Source: Paraburkholderia adhaesiva (lineage in GTDB: Bacteria > Pseudomonadota > Gammaproteobacteria > Burkholderiales > Burkholderiaceae). From it: a stretch of 64,000 nucleotides of DNA. The translations under genes and the position numbers were made by a program. The notes below the pieces were generated by a model, which did no database searches, had not been told where the DNA came from, and was given only the letters and a program-made list of their open reading frames with translations. Shown here in pieces: positions 63,855-64,000 of this stretch (position 1 is the first letter of the stretch; each line of letters opens with the position of its first letter). The stretch is from positions 62,001 to 126,000 of the forward strand of contig NZ_JAJEJQ010000004.1 of NCBI RefSeq assembly GCF_021390575.1, in the 5' to 3' direction.

Positions 63855-64000
63855 TCACGCAGCAGCGCTAAAACCCGCCATGAAGGTGTCGACATCCATC
63901 TGCGCGGCATCCATGTCGGTTTCGCCGGGCACCAGCACGGGCTCCGGCACGCTTGCAGGCAGCACCGTAATGCCTTGTTGCTGCCGGGCGAGCAGGGCAC
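63855..64000 (-). CDS. C-terminal end of a gene entering from the right edge
   Basis: A minus-strand frame open from the right edge to a TGA at 63855-63857, reading ITVLPASVPEPVLVPGETDM and DAAQMDVDTFMAGFSAAA. Only about 47 codons are visible. It is acidic and Pro/Val-rich, convergent with the gene ending at 63752, and cannot be assigned. A 6-bp GGCGGC/GCCGCC stem with ATAA loop (63780-63795) lies in the gap between them. Confidence 0.5.
   Translation of the reverse strand, partial: ALLARQQQGITVLPASVPEPVLVPGETDMDAAQMDVDTFMAGFSAAA

Noticed and set aside
18141..64000. Tailocin (headless tail particle) instead of a phage
   Set aside because: A portal-like gene, RuvC-, Rad50- and RecA-like genes, methyltransferases and RNase H indicate a replicating, packaging phage.

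Overview
The window (high GC, long host-type genes with Burkholderia-style contact-dependent inhibition genes, an IS3-family element) suggests a Burkholderiales chromosome or large replicon, most likely Burkholderia/Paraburkholderia. This is inferred from gene content only. Two unlike blocks meet near position 17.3-18.2 kb.

Block 1 (1-17,276) is a two-partner secretion / contact-dependent inhibition (CDI) locus, almost all on the minus strand. In transcription order it holds a 3019-residue CdiA with a C-terminal toxin region, a 67-residue immunity protein overlapping it by ATGA, and a displaced second toxin tail with its own immunity gene joined through a 68-bp repeat. A plus-strand RNA 2'-phosphotransferase (kptA) converges on these. 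Then come a broken TpsA stub, a DUF2846 lipoprotein, a short 842-residue TpsA, one outer-membrane TpsB transporter, and a periplasmic parvulin. One transporter apparently serves both exoproteins, and the parvulin probably keeps them unfolded in the periplasm. A perfect 18-bp palindrome lies upstream of cdiA.

The junction (17.3-18.17 kb) has no convincing gene but holds a run of strong hairpins (17,855-18,046) that looks like a structured RNA.

Block 2 (18,141 to the right edge) is a large myophage-like genome segment. Its content resembles jumbo phages of the Ralstonia RSL1 / Burkholderia Sauron type (inferred from gene repertoire, not from a search). It contains a portal-like gene, several large virion proteins, a spike-like protein and four tandem tail-fibre paralogues built on NPH repeats. 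It also has a RuvC-like resolvase, a Rad50/SbcC-like ATPase with a zinc hook, a UvsX/RecA-like ATPase, an RNase HI with a long extension, two DNA methyltransferases, a lambda-type phosphatase, a YspA/SLOG protein and a possible RNA polymerase beta-like fragment. Lysis genes include overlapping Rz/Rz1-type spanins, and there are many small unknowns. No integrase, terminase or major capsid gene was recognised here, and the segment runs off the right edge.

The phage block shows decay or domestication. An IS3-family element splits the portal gene, and removing it with one target-site copy restores the frame exactly. A methyltransferase has an in-frame stop followed by 70 more coding-looking codons. 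An AT-richer island (about 49.3-51.5 kb) carries a membrane protein and a lipoprotein unlike their neighbours. The most interesting points are the jumbo-phage-like provirus abutting a CDI locus, the structured RNA candidate at the boundary, the divergent RNA polymerase-like protein, and the orphan toxin/immunity module.
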